In this document: positions 18,625 through 27,608 of the stretch, one piece after another | Numbering within the stretch: position 1 is the stretch's first letter | Layout of the letters: each line of letters opens with the position of its first letter | DNA from: an uncultured Mucispirillum sp. | GTDB lineage: Bacteria > Chrysiogenota > Deferribacteres > Deferribacterales > Mucispirillaceae | Reading direction: 5' to 3' | Length of the DNA: 64,000 bases | Assembly: GCA_944325215.1 (NCBI GenBank) | Contig: CALUZC010000014.1 | Coordinates: 1-64,000 of the forward strand | Translations under genes and position numbers: made by a program | Notes under the pieces: model-generated | Told to the model about the DNA's origin: nothing | What the model saw: the letters and a program-made list of their open reading frames with translations, nothing else | Database searches by the model: none

Positions 18625-20463
18625 ATGTGTGGAATAGTAGGTTATGCTGGTGAGAAATCAAGTGCACCAATTTTAATAAAAGGCTTAAAAGCTTTAGAAT
18701 ATAGAGGATATGATTCTGCAGGGCTTGCCACAGTAGAACAAGATAATATAGAAATAGTAAAATCTGTTGGTAAAGTAGCAGTTTTAGAAGAAGAAACTTT
18801 AAAACATAACTTAAAAGGTATAACAGGTATTGCTCACACCAGGTGGGCAACCCATGGAAAACCTACCACTTTAAACTCTCACCCACACAGCGACTGCACA
18901 GGTGATATAGTAGTTGTCCATAATGGTATTATTGAAAACTATAAAACTTTAAAAGAAGATTTATTAAGTAGAAACCACAAATTTATATCAGATACTGATA
19001 CTGAAGTAATAGCCCACCTTTTAGAAGAAAAACTTAATAATGTTAATGATAATTTAGAAAATAATTTTTTAAAAGCAGTAGTAGAAGTTACAAGTATGCT
19101 TGAAGGCAGCTACGCCCTTGGTGTGTTGTGGAAAAAAGTGCCAAATACTATTATAGGAACAAGAGTTAAAAGCCCGCTTGTATGTGGTGTTGGCGAAAAT
19201 GAAAACTTTTTAGGCTCTGATATTTCTGCTTTTATTGAGTTTACTAATAAAGCAATATATTTAAATGATGAAGATTTTATAGTTATAAAAAAAGATGAAA
19301 TAAAAATATATGATAAACTTTTACATGAAAAATATTTCAATGTAATAGAGCTTGATATTAATGCAGAAAACAGTGGTAAAAACGGCTATGAACATTATAT
19401 GTTAAAAGAGATTAATGAACAGCCATTTACTGTTAGAAGCACAATAGAAGAAGTGTTAAAAGATATTAACCATGCGTTTGGTATAACAAAAGAAGAACTT
19501 AAAAATATAAAAAATATAATGATGATAGGCTGTGGCACAGCATACCATGCTACAATGGTAGCAAAGTATTGGATAGAAGAATTTTGCAATATTCCATGTC
19601 AGGCAGAATATGCTTCAGAATATAAATACAGAAAAGTTGCTATGCCAGATGAAACTTTAGCTATATTTGTAAGCCAAAGTGGTGAAACGGCAGATACTGT
19701 TGCAGCTTTAGAAAAAGCAAGAGCAGCAGGCTTTAAAACAGTATCTATTTGTAACGTATTTGCTTCCACTCTTGCTAGAATGAGTGATTATACATTTTAT
19801 ACAAAATGTGGTTCAGAAATAAGTGTTGCTTCTACAAAAGCATTTACTGCCCAGCTTGCTGCACTTTTTTCCCTTTCTGTTTTAATAGCTGATGCTGTTG
19901 GCAATATTAGTTCAGATAAAAAAGATGAACTGTTAAATGAACTTGCAAAACTTCCAGTTGCCATTGAAGCAGCAGTGGCTCAAGATGAAAATATTACAAA
20001 ATTAGCAGAAAAATACTATAAACAAAGCACATTTGTATTTTTAGGAAGAAATGTAAACTATCCTATTGCATTAGAAGGTGCATTAAAACTAAAAGAAATA
20101 ACATATCTTCAGGCAGAAGGTTTTCCTGCTGGTGAAATCAAACATGGTCCTATTGCACTTCTTAATGCTGAAATGCCTGTTATATCCATTATGCCAGGGG
20201 ATAAACTTTTTGATAAAATGGTAAATGCATGCGAAGAAGTAATGGCTCGTGGAGCTAAAAGTATTGCAATTACTGATGAAAAAGGGTTTAAATTATTAGA
20301 AGGCAGAGTGGAAGAAGCTGTTATTCTTCCTAATGTGGAAGAATATCTTTTCCCATTTTTATCTGTTATTGCTTTGCAGATATTTGCTTACCGTATTGCA
20401 AAACTAAATAATAGAGAAATTGACCAGCCTAGAAATTTAGCAAAAAGCGTTACTGTGGAATAA
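18625..20463 (+). CDS. glmS: Glutamine-fructose-6-phosphate aminotransferase
   Basis: Makes glucosamine-6-phosphate, the first step to UDP-GlcNAc for peptidoglycan and lipid A. Cys2 of the N-terminal MCGIVGYAG is the glutaminase nucleophile; two SIS sugar-isomerase domains follow (about residues 290-425 and 460-600), with SQSGETADT and the C-terminal NLAKSVTVE as landmarks. Length 612 is normal. A ribosome site (AGGAG) lies in the 20-base gap after pyrG, which leaves no room for a glmS ribozyme. Confidence 0.97.
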   Translation: MCGIVGYAGEKSSAPILIKGLKALEYRGYDSAGLATVEQDNIEIVKSVGKVAVLEEETLKHNLKGITGIAHTRWATHGKPTTLNSHPHSDCTGDIVVVHNGIIENYKTLKEDLLSRNHKFISDTDTEVIAHLLEEKLNNVNDNLENNFLKAVVEVTSMLEGSYALGVLWKKVPNTIIGTRVKSPLVCGVGENENFLGSDISAFIEFTNKAIYLNDEDFIVIKKDEIKIYDKLLHEKYFNVIELDINAENSGKNGYEHYMLKEINEQPFTVRSTIEEVLKDINHAFGITKEELKNIKNIMMIGCGTAYHATMVAKYWIEEFCNIPCQAEYASEYKYRKVAMPDETLAIFVSQSGETADTVAALEKARAAGFKTVSICNVFASTLARMSDYTFYTKCGSEISVASTKAFTAQLAALFSLSVLIADAVGNISSDKKDELLNELAKLPVAIEAAVAQDENITKLAEKYYKQSTFVFLGRNVNYPIALEGALKLKEITYLQAEGFPAGEIKHGPIALLNAEMPVISIMPGDKLFDKMVNACEEVMARGAKSIAITDEKGFKLLEGRVEEAVILPNVEEYLFPFLSVIALQIFAYRIAKLNNREIDQPRNLAKSVTVE

Positions 20464-20466
20464 TAT

Positions 20467-21249
20467 ATGAAAAGATACGGCTTAAAACTATGGTCTACCA
20501 ATGAAAACTATATGAAAACAGCAAAAGAGTTATACGAAAAACAAGTGTATGACTATATTGAGCTTTATGCCGTTCCATCTTCATATGATAAATATGTCCA
20601 TATGTGGAAAGCACTGGATATTCCATATATAATACACGCCCCACATTTTATGCATGGTATTAATTTTTCCATTAAAGAAAATGAACAAAATAATATTTTT
20701 CTTTCCTATGAAGCTTTAAAATTTGCTGATTTTTTGCAGGCTGAAAAAATTATTTTTCATCCGGGAATTAAAGGGGATTATAAAGAAACTGCAAGGCAGT
20801 TAAAACTTTTAAACGATAGCAGGATATTAATAGAAAATAAACCTAAAAATGTTGCTGTTTCTAATGAGTATCTAAAAGATGATGATATATGCGTAGGATA
20901 TGACTATAAACAAATGGAATATATATTACTAGAAACTAATCTTAGATTTTGTTTAGATATTGGTCATGCAACTTGTGCTGCAAACAGTGAGAATAAAAAC
21001 TATATTGATGTTTTAAAAGAATTTATGAAACTAAACCCGTATATGTTCCATATTAGCGACGGAGATATTACAAGTAATATTGATAAACACTATAATATTG
21101 GTTCTGGCAGTTACGATTTTAAAACTATTTTCTCACTTATTCCAGATGATGCAATTATATCTGTAGAAACTGAAAAAAATTCAAAAGATAATCTTGATGA
21201 TTTTGTGGAAGATATAAAACTACTAAAAAGCTACTCTCAAACAAATTAA
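20467..21249 (+). CDS. TIM-barrel sugar isomerase/endonuclease-like protein
   Basis: A 260-residue protein with the pattern of the xylose-isomerase/AP-endonuclease-2 TIM barrel: metal-ligand segments IIHAPHF (residues 56-62), KIIFHPG near residue 95, RILIENKP near residue 119, FCLDIGHA near residue 160 and FHISDGD near residue 195. The substrate is unknown. It starts three bases after glmS ends, so it is in the pyrG-glmS operon; a link to amino-sugar metabolism is inferred only from that. Confidence 0.75.
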   Translation: MKRYGLKLWSTNENYMKTAKELYEKQVYDYIELYAVPSSYDKYVHMWKALDIPYIIHAPHFMHGINFSIKENEQNNIFLSYEALKFADFLQAEKIIFHPGIKGDYKETARQLKLLNDSRILIENKPKNVAVSNEYLKDDDICVGYDYKQMEYILLETNLRFCLDIGHATCAANSENKNYIDVLKEFMKLNPYMFHISDGDITSNIDKHYNIGSGSYDFKTIFSLIPDDAIISVETEKNSKDNLDDFVEDIKLLKSYSQTN

Positions 21250-21301
21250 TATAAAAAACCTTACAAGCTTCTAACTTATTAATAAATAATCAAAAAATCT
21301 A

Positions 21302-21330
21302 TTGAAAAGTAATATTGTATATGATACATT
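21302..21330 (+). promoter_or_regulatory. Promoter upstream of the ankyrin pseudogene
   Basis: TTGAAA (21302-21307) and TACATT (21325-21330) are separated by 17 bases, and a GGGAG ribosome site and ATG follow at 21363-21377. It would have driven the gene that is now broken. Confidence 0.5.
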
Positions 21331-21374
21331 GCCCTTCTAAATTTCTTAATTATTTTTTTAAAAGGGAGAAAAAA

Positions 21375-21645
21375 ATGAAAAAATTAATTTTAACTGCATT
21401 AATATGTTTATTTTCCATTAGTGCTTATGCAAAACAGGAAAAAAGCTGCTTTAAAACCAAATAGTGCAGGATTTACTGCTGTTTACTGTGCAGCATAAGG
21501 TGGTAATGTGGAACTGGTTGAAAAATTTATAAGCATGGGTGCTAAAGTAACAAAGTCTGATGTATATGAAATAAGAAAACTTAAAGCAAACGGTAAATGG
21601 AATAAAGAACTACCTACTCCATCAAACTTGTATATAAACACTTAA
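21375..21645 (+). pseudogene. Remnant of a secreted ankyrin-repeat protein
   Basis: The ATG at 21375 starts a clean signal peptide (MKKLILTALICLFSISAYA) that then runs into a stop after 29 residues. In another frame the text goes on as an ankyrin repeat (NSAGFTAVYCAA, a stop, then GGNVELVEKFISMGAKV) and ends at TAA 21643. So at least one frameshift, in the A-rich run near 21439, and one nonsense codon (TAA at about 21497) have destroyed the gene; most of the repeats also seem lost. A promoter in front and a strong terminator behind remain. Confidence 0.8.
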
Positions 21646-21648
21646 TAT

Positions 21649-21710
21649 AAAAGGTCTATTTATTAGCTTAAATATATATAAAAAAAGCTAGATAGACCTT
21701 TTATTAAAAA
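21649..21710 (+). terminator. Long rho-independent terminator
   Basis: Arms AAAAGGTCTAT (21649-21659) and ATAGACCTTTT (21692-21702) pair perfectly, and TAGCTT/AAGCTA continue the stem inside. The right arm ends in a T-run. It ends the pseudogene transcript. Confidence 0.85.
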
Positions 21711-21860
21711 AATAATCAAAAAAAATTTAACTATATAAATTCTCTTTAAGTAAAATCAAAATAATTAATTATTGCATACATATCCTATATGGTATATACT
21801 TATATTGTTTCAAATATTTTATTTAAATAAGTATAATTATCACGTTACTATGAGGGCAAC

Positions 21861-23453
21861 ATGTTTTTTTCAAAAAAGATTTATAATATTACCATAAAAG
21901 ATAAAAATATTACATTACAGGCAAAATCTGGAACTAATCTATATAAACTGCTTCTTGATGAAAAACTTATTAACCCCAGCTTATGCAATGGTGCTGGCCA
22001 GTGTGGTAAATGCAGAGTAAAATTTTTTGGCAATAATATACCTAAACCAGTTTATAAAGAAATATTAAGCCTTGCTAAAATAAATATTGATGCAGGTTTT
22101 CGCCTTGCATGCCAGCAGACTATTAAAAAAGATATTGAAATTGATATTAGTGAAATATCTTCATCTGCTAAATTTTTCATGCAGGATAATAAGCAGAAAA
22201 ATAATGAAAATACAGATAATGAAAGTGATATAGAAAATAAAATGGCAAATAATGAAAACAGTGAAAACAATGAGTATAATGATACTATATCTATTAGTGA
22301 TTTTGCCCCAGAACAGACTGTTTCAAAAAATATATTTGACATAAAAAAAGAAGAAGGTCCAACAGACGGGATTTTATTAATACAGCAAAGAAATGGTATT
22401 AGATACTACTGTTATTCTGCAGCAATTGATAATATTGTATCAGAAGGTGTCCATAAGGGCAGTGAACCTTTAAGAGATATTATTGATAATGATATGCTGC
22501 CAGACTTTTTATTTTCTCAGCTTAAAATACGTGATATTGAACGTGTTATGGTGCTTATAGAAGGTAATGACAGCTATGGTGCTGAAACAAAAATGGATAT
22601 GTTTAGGTATATGAATTTTGAGATAGGCACTCAACAGTATGAAATGATTATGCCACGCGGCAGCAAAAGCTATGATATAACCCATTTTTTTAGACTTTTA
22701 AATGCTGATAAAGGCAACCAGTTAATATTTTCTTTAGATATGTTAAACAGGTGCCATTACGCTACCCCAAAACTTTTTACCGATATGCAGTTTCCTTTTT
22801 TAAGAAATAATAATCTTGTAGCAGTAAAACCAAGAGGGCTTAACCCTATTACTGCTTTTAATGATAACTTAGAACCTATTTCTAGAGAAAATAAAGAAAA
22901 AGATATTGATGGTATTACATTAACGGCTACATTACAGGCTGTTAAATTAATGATGAAACATGGTATTATAAACAATAAATTTCAATTAAAATCTCGCAAA
23001 GAATTAGCAAAAGCTAATGTGTCACTTAGTTTTTCTGTTAAAATTACAGGGGGAGATAACCCTGATGGGTTTTACCTATATAGAGATAGATTTGCTGAAA
23101 TCACACTTACACAGGCAGAATTAGATGAGATTTTCCAGATTAGGTCATATATACGTGCTGTTCTTGATTATACAAGAGACTGTATTGGTGTAGTTGATGG
23201 GCTTATTTTTTATACTACACAAGCCCACGATGAACTTATAAATTTAATGTTTGATTTAGAATTTATACCAAAAGAATTTGCTAATAAAGTAATTTATCGT
23301 CCTGGTGAAGCTACAGTGCAGGCAATAAAATTTTTTAAAGAAAAAGATGTGCCTACATACTTAAAATTACACTTTAATAACATTAGAAGAATTGATTTAT
23401 TAGATGAGGCTGATTTTCAAAAAGCTGCTGTTGCAAATTTTTTAGAAATATAA
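21861..23453 (+). CDS. Divergent RACo-like 2Fe-2S protein (DUF4445/ASKHA-type)
   Basis: A 530-residue protein. Residues 1-95 form a plant-type ferredoxin: CNGAGQCGKC supplies three cysteines (about residues 42-50) and a fourth is in FRLACQQ near residue 85. A low-complexity Asn/Glu linker (about 110-145) follows. The rest resembles the C-terminal ASKHA domain of corrinoid-protein activators (RACo): a segment FAEITLTQAELDEIFQIRSY, a DGLIFYTTQAHDELINLMFDL-like block where the family has its LAGAFG element, then LEFIPKEF and RPGEATVQAIKF. The typical ATP-binding glycine motifs are not clear, so it is either a diverged activator or a protein that lost ATPase activity. No corrinoid methyltransferase is nearby. 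Confidence 0.6.
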   Translation: MFFSKKIYNITIKDKNITLQAKSGTNLYKLLLDEKLINPSLCNGAGQCGKCRVKFFGNNIPKPVYKEILSLAKINIDAGFRLACQQTIKKDIEIDISEISSSAKFFMQDNKQKNNENTDNESDIENKMANNENSENNEYNDTISISDFAPEQTVSKNIFDIKKEEGPTDGILLIQQRNGIRYYCYSAAIDNIVSEGVHKGSEPLRDIIDNDMLPDFLFSQLKIRDIERVMVLIEGNDSYGAETKMDMFRYMNFEIGTQQYEMIMPRGSKSYDITHFFRLLNADKGNQLIFSLDMLNRCHYATPKLFTDMQFPFLRNNNLVAVKPRGLNPITAFNDNLEPISRENKEKDIDGITLTATLQAVKLMMKHGIINNKFQLKSRKELAKANVSLSFSVKITGGDNPDGFYLYRDRFAEITLTQAELDEIFQIRSYIRAVLDYTRDCIGVVDGLIFYTTQAHDELINLMFDLEFIPKEFANKVIYRPGEATVQAIKFFKEKDVPTYLKLHFNNIRRIDLLDEADFQKAAVANFLEI

Positions 23454-23597
23454 AAATTGCATAATATAATATTATATCATCAATAAAATATTTATAAATA
23501 TAGTTTTAATTTTATTTTTATCTTGTATTTTTAATTATTTAGTATATAGTATATATGTTTAGTTTTTCTACAATAAAGATTATTTTATGGAGGTTTT

Positions 23598-24341
23598 ATG
23601 AGTAACCCAATTTTAAATGAAAATATGTTTAATAAGGCAGATAGGTATTCCAGCACAGAAACTATGACAGCAAATGGTGCAATAATGAAAGCATTTATTT
23701 TGGCACTTGTGTTTTCAGTTGCAGCCATTTTTACATACAGCTATTTAAAAGCTAATACAATTGGTTATAATGTGCCTGTTACTCAGTTTATTATAATTCC
23801 ATCAATAGCAGCATTAATTGTATCCATTATAATTAGTTTCAAACCTACTACTGCACCATTTTTATCAGTGGTATACAGTGTTTTAGAAGCTGTTGCACTT
23901 GCAAGCATATCTTTCTTATTTAATGCAGTATATGAAGGTATTGTATTTGAAGCAATTGCATGCACTATGATAGTTTTTTTTACTATGCTTTTCCTATTTA
24001 GAACAGGTATTATTCAAGTTACTGCAAAATTTAGGGCTATTATGTTTACAGCCATATCCTCTGTTGCAATATTTTATATTCTTATGATGGTGCTTTCATT
24101 ATTTGGTATTCGTCCAGACTGGTATTATGGCAGCTCTTTAATCAGCATTGGTATAAGTGTAGTAATCATTGGTATTGCTGCATTTAGCTTAATATTAGAT
24201 TTTGACTTTTTTGTAGAAGGCGAAAATAGCGGCCTGCCAAAATATATGGAATGGTATGCTGCATTTGGCTTAATGGTAACAATTTTATGGCTTTATCTTG
24301 AAATATTAAAGCTTTTAGCAAAACTTAAAGATAGTGAATAA
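23598..24341 (+). CDS. Bax inhibitor-1 / YccA family membrane protein
   Basis: A 247-residue inner-membrane protein with seven hydrophobic segments. The N terminus MSNPILNENMF matches the usual start of the bacterial YccA-like subgroup (MANPxLxxxxF), and the C-terminal region with LDFDFF, then EWYAAFGLMVTILWLYLEILKLL, is the conserved end of the family. Members act as channels or protease modulators; the role here is unknown. An excellent GGAGG ribosome site precedes the ATG. Confidence 0.9.
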   Translation: MSNPILNENMFNKADRYSSTETMTANGAIMKAFILALVFSVAAIFTYSYLKANTIGYNVPVTQFIIIPSIAALIVSIIISFKPTTAPFLSVVYSVLEAVALASISFLFNAVYEGIVFEAIACTMIVFFTMLFLFRTGIIQVTAKFRAIMFTAISSVAIFYILMMVLSLFGIRPDWYYGSSLISIGISVVIIGIAAFSLILDFDFFVEGENSGLPKYMEWYAAFGLMVTILWLYLEILKLLAKLKDSE

Positions 24342-24836
24342 TAAATAAAAAGCAGGTTATCCTGTATTAGATTGTCGAAAAAATATATTTTTTCGCTAGT
24401 CTTTTAATGAGCCTAATAATGCTCTACGCATTTTATTAGGCTCTTAATGGTAACTAAACTTGGATACACGCTCCAAGTTTAGTTAAACAGATGAATTTTT
24501 AATGTAGATAATATTGAATATTTTATATTTAAAAATAATCACTGACTTTTATGGCAGTTGTAGGCAGGTTATCCTACCTTTTTTATTTTATTATTACAAA
24601 AATAAATTTCTAATTTATAATTAATATTATCATTTATTCCAATATTTATAATTTTTATAAATAATAAAATATTTAATAAATAATATTTATTTAAAAAAAT
24701 AAATATTATTTATTATTACTAATTAATATAAAATTAATTTTATTTATTTTTAAATTATTGTAATTTAATTATTTTAATTTATTTACTGAAGTATTTATTA
24801 AATAATTGGATAATCTATAAATAATATTAAATAATA
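24342..24836. repeat. Host intergenic hairpin array and AT-rich tail
   Basis: This 495-base gap holds no gene. Three perfect inverted repeats follow each other: CGAAAAAAT/ATTTTTTCG (24376-24395), GAGCCTAATA/TATTAGGCTC (arms 24409-24418 and 24434-24443), and TAACTAAACTTGGA/TCCAAGTTTAGTTA (arms 24451-24464 and 24472-24485, loop TACACGC). The last has the same tip, TTGGATACACRCTCCAA, as a phage hairpin at 44776-44808, on a different stem. The block is bracketed by 12-base direct repeats GCAGGTTATCCT at 24352-24363 and 24564-24575. The region from 24600 to 24836 is nearly pure A+T with no readable signal. Confidence 0.75.
24557..24590 (+). terminator. Probable terminator with T-run
   Basis: GTAGG (24560-24564) and CCTAC (24573-24577) pair around an eight-base loop and are followed by CTTTTTTATTTT. 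The stem is short, but the T-run is good. It would end the YccA transcript after the hairpin array. Confidence 0.55.
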
Positions 24837-25460
24837 TTATTTTTCTTTACAAGCATCATCATATCCTATTTTACAGGCTTTATTTAAGAAACTGTTTGCT
24901 CTACTTACATCTTTTATTATACCATATTTTCCTGTTTTATATAGCATACCTATTGTATAGCATGCAGGGGCATGGTTTAATCTACAGGATTTTTCAAAAT
25001 ATTCCATTGCCTTATCAGTATCATGTGGCACGCCCTGACTGTATAAATATAATGCTCCAGCAAATAAACATGATTCAGCATTGCCACTATTACATTCTTT
25101 TACTAATATTTTATTTGATTTTCTAAAATAGGACTCAGACTGGTCTATATCTTCAGGAATAAATCTTGACTGGCTGTATAACTTTCCTGCCATATAACAT
25201 GCCCTGCCATTACCAATATCACAGGCCTTAATATAATACCTAATTGCTTGAACCTGGTCTGCCTGCCTTGAAAGCCCTAAATTATATATATTACCTAAAA
25301 TATAGCATGCTTCGCCATTTTTATCATCACAGCCCTTTTCTGCAATGATAAATGCATTAATATAATCCTTTTTCTCATATGAAGATACACCATTATCTTC
25401 TTGTTTATTACATGCAGAAAATATAAATAATAGAACTATAATTAAATATAATTTTTTCAT
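24837..25460 (-). CDS. Sel1-repeat lipoprotein
   Basis: A lipoprotein (start at 25460, signal LFIFSAC with the cysteine near residue 17) followed by tandem Sel1-like repeats of about 36 residues, seen as recurring patterns of the type G-x-AC-x-x-x-G-x-(L/M)-Y. Repeats of this kind mediate protein-protein contacts; here it is exported and membrane-anchored. It follows a second Sel1 lipoprotein of the same type, with a ten-base gap, so the two form an operon that arose by duplication. Each repeat has a cysteine pair, which suggests disulfides in the periplasm. Confidence 0.85.
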   Translation of the reverse strand: MKKLYLIIVLLFIFSACNKQEDNGVSSYEKKDYINAFIIAEKGCDDKNGEACYILGNIYNLGLSRQADQVQAIRYYIKACDIGNGRACYMAGKLYSQSRFIPEDIDQSESYFRKSNKILVKECNSGNAESCLFAGALYLYSQGVPHDTDKAMEYFEKSCRLNHAPACYTIGMLYKTGKYGIIKDVSRANSFLNKACKIGYDDACKEK

Positions 25461-25470
25461 TTTCTTTTCC

Positions 25471-26451
25471 TTAATTATTACAAGCAGCACTATAACCTAA
25501 ACTGCATGATTTAGAGTAATATGATTTTGCAGAACCATCGTTTTCTTTCACACCAAATCCTGTAGCATACATATCACCTAAAACTTTACAGCCATAAGGC
25601 TGGTTAAATTCACATGAATACCTTACATAATCAAAACTTTTTTCAGGGTTTATTTTAGATACCCTAGAGTAATTTCTATACATATCACCAAGATATAAAC
25701 ATAAATTAGCAGCACCACTTTTGCACATTTTATCAGCCTTGGAAATTATCGGTGAGGCCTTTTTTATATCCTTTGTTTTATCCCTGTTATACATATCTAA
25801 AAGTTTCATACACCCTTCTGTGCTATGATTACTGCATGATGTTTCATAATAAGTAAAAGCTTCACTTTTATTATCTGCTCTGTAAAAATAATAATCAGCT
25901 AATATTAAACAGGCTGCCCCATCTTTTTTACTACATGCTTTTTTCAGGTAGTTGATGCCTTCTTCATACGGGTCTTCCACATAACCAAGTATATAGCTTT
26001 CCCCAAGCCCTCTGCAGCCACTGCTAATATTATCATTACAATACTGCATAAAAATATCAACACCCTGCATATAATATTCATCTCTTTTTTTATCACTTTG
26101 TGGCACGCCTGCACCAATATTATACATATCACCAAGATATAGGCAGGAATAACCATTTTTATTTATACAGCCCTTATTAAAATAAGATGCAGCCATATTA
26201 TCATTTTTATCTAAATATTTACCTTCACGGTATAGCTTACCTAAAAGGTTACAATCATCTAAGCTATAGTTATCACAAGCTGCCCTGGCAAGCCTTACTG
26301 CCACAGTAATATTCCCATTATTATATGCTTCTACCCCACTTTTATGGTAAAGCTCTGGGATATAAAGATAAGCTCCCTTTGAGCTAAATCTTGCACAACT
26401 TGATACTAAAACAAAAAAAATTATTAAAAATAATAAAATTTTACTTTTCAT
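25471..26451 (-). CDS. Sel1-repeat lipoprotein
   Basis: A 326-residue lipoprotein with lipobox VSSC (cysteine at residue 19) and about seven Sel1-like repeats, each with the paired cysteine pattern (for example NGYSCLYLGDMYNIG, DGAACLILADYYF, AANLCLYLGDMY). The first of two such genes in tandem. The family includes many secreted Cys-rich proteins (HcpA-like) of epsilonproteobacteria and related gut bacteria, some of which interact with host immunity; whether that applies here is not known. Confidence 0.85.
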   Translation of the reverse strand: MKSKILLFLIIFFVLVSSCARFSSKGAYLYIPELYHKSGVEAYNNGNITVAVRLARAACDNYSLDDCNLLGKLYREGKYLDKNDNMAASYFNKGCINKNGYSCLYLGDMYNIGAGVPQSDKKRDEYYMQGVDIFMQYCNDNISSGCRGLGESYILGYVEDPYEEGINYLKKACSKKDGAACLILADYYFYRADNKSEAFTYYETSCSNHSTEGCMKLLDMYNRDKTKDIKKASPIISKADKMCKSGAANLCLYLGDMYRNYSRVSKINPEKSFDYVRYSCEFNQPYGCKVLGDMYATGFGVKENDGSAKSYYSKSCSLGYSAACNN

Positions 26452-26550
26452 ATTGCTCGCTTTAGTTTACAAATATATTATAAGTCTATTATAAAAGATA
26501 TAATTTATCAATTAGAAAGATTACTATATTAAAAAATTCTTGAGGGCTTT

Positions 26551-27294
26551 ATGAAAAAGATAACTTTCATACTTGTTTTTTTGTCTTTTTTTACTGCTGC
26601 TTACGCTGCAGAAAAGCCGATTTTTAATATTATTGATAGTGAATGTGTAATCTTTCTGCAAGGCTCTACATTAGATACTAATATTAATGCACCTTTAGAA
26701 ATATTTTTAAATACTATATCTAAAGCAAACCTGCAAATATGGTATATTAAAAAAGACCAATATTCAAGAGTGAAATTTAATAATAATTCATACGTTGAGC
26801 TTTCTTCATATAATGAAGAAACATCTGATATACTTTTATATAAAAAAGGCAGGTCGTATTATAATATAAATTTATCAGATAATACACTAGCAGAAAAAGT
26901 AAATACATATTTTGGCAGAAAAATATACCCTATATTTGATAAACGCACAAAAACATTATATGTTAAAGGCTATGAAGGGGCAATATATATTAAATACAGC
27001 GAAAAAGAAATATATGATTTAAAAAATGGTTATTTAGATGATGATGAGCAGGAAATTTATTTCCAAACTCAAGAAAATGTAAGAAGGCAGATTATTGCAA
27101 ACCTGCATACTTTAAAAATTAATTATCAGGAAGCTGAAGATAATGTTAAGGAAATTATGTTTCCTAATGGTTATAGAATAAGGCTGGAATGCAAAGGTGG
27201 TAACCTAATATTATTTAGACAGGGTTATGAACCAGAAATTGTTCCACTTTCTTCGCAAAGTATTGTTACATTAAATAAATTTTTTAAGAGGTAG
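26551..27294 (+). CDS. Hypothetical exported protein
   Basis: A 247-residue protein with a Sec signal peptide (residues 1-20, cut after AAYA). The rest is beta-rich and lysine/aspartate-rich with no motif I recognise. A GAGGG ribosome site precedes the ATG. It begins a three-gene run: the next gene starts 7 bases on, and the hydrogenase protease 14 bases after that. Confidence 0.65.
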   Translation: MKKITFILVFLSFFTAAYAAEKPIFNIIDSECVIFLQGSTLDTNINAPLEIFLNTISKANLQIWYIKKDQYSRVKFNNNSYVELSSYNEETSDILLYKKGRSYYNINLSDNTLAEKVNTYFGRKIYPIFDKRTKTLYVKGYEGAIYIKYSEKEIYDLKNGYLDDDEQEIYFQTQENVRRQIIANLHTLKINYQEAEDNVKEIMFPNGYRIRLECKGGNLILFRQGYEPEIVPLSSQSIVTLNKFFKR

Positions 27295-27301
27295 TTAGTA
27301 T

Positions 27302-27595
27302 ATGGTATCACTTTTTAAAATGAGTAAATCAGAAGGTATGTTTGTAAAAGCATACTGTAAAGATGGTGAAATTATTACTGGTATTGTGTCTACTTATATA
27401 AGACCAGAAGATAACCCAAAAGAAAGAACAGGCGTAATAGAAATAGATAAAAAAAACCATTATGTCATTGTAAAACAGCATGAGCTTGATAAACTCGAAA
27501 TATATGACCCTGCAACAGGTATTGCAGTTTCTACAAAACCTACTACTTTTGAAAAACTGAAATATTTTATGCTAGGCAGGGATATAAATAAATAA
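27302..27595 (+). CDS. Hypothetical small protein
   Basis: A 97-residue soluble, probably beta-rich protein (segments MFVKAYCKDGEIITGIV and TGVIEIDKKNHYVIVKQHEL suggest a small barrel). I do not recognise it. Its place between an exported protein and a hydrogenase maturation protease suggests co-expression. Confidence 0.6.
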   Translation: MVSLFKMSKSEGMFVKAYCKDGEIITGIVSTYIRPEDNPKERTGVIEIDKKNHYVIVKQHELDKLEIYDPATGIAVSTKPTTFEKLKYFMLGRDINK

Positions 27596-27608
27596 ACATG
27601 GAGTATTT

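Noticed and set aside
18536-18850. Minus-strand leucine-rich frame
   Set aside because: Antisense to the pyrG end and glmS start; composition is an artefact of AT-rich complement.
24364-24563. Insertion sequence
   Set aside because: No transposase and only 200 bases; at most a small non-autonomous element.
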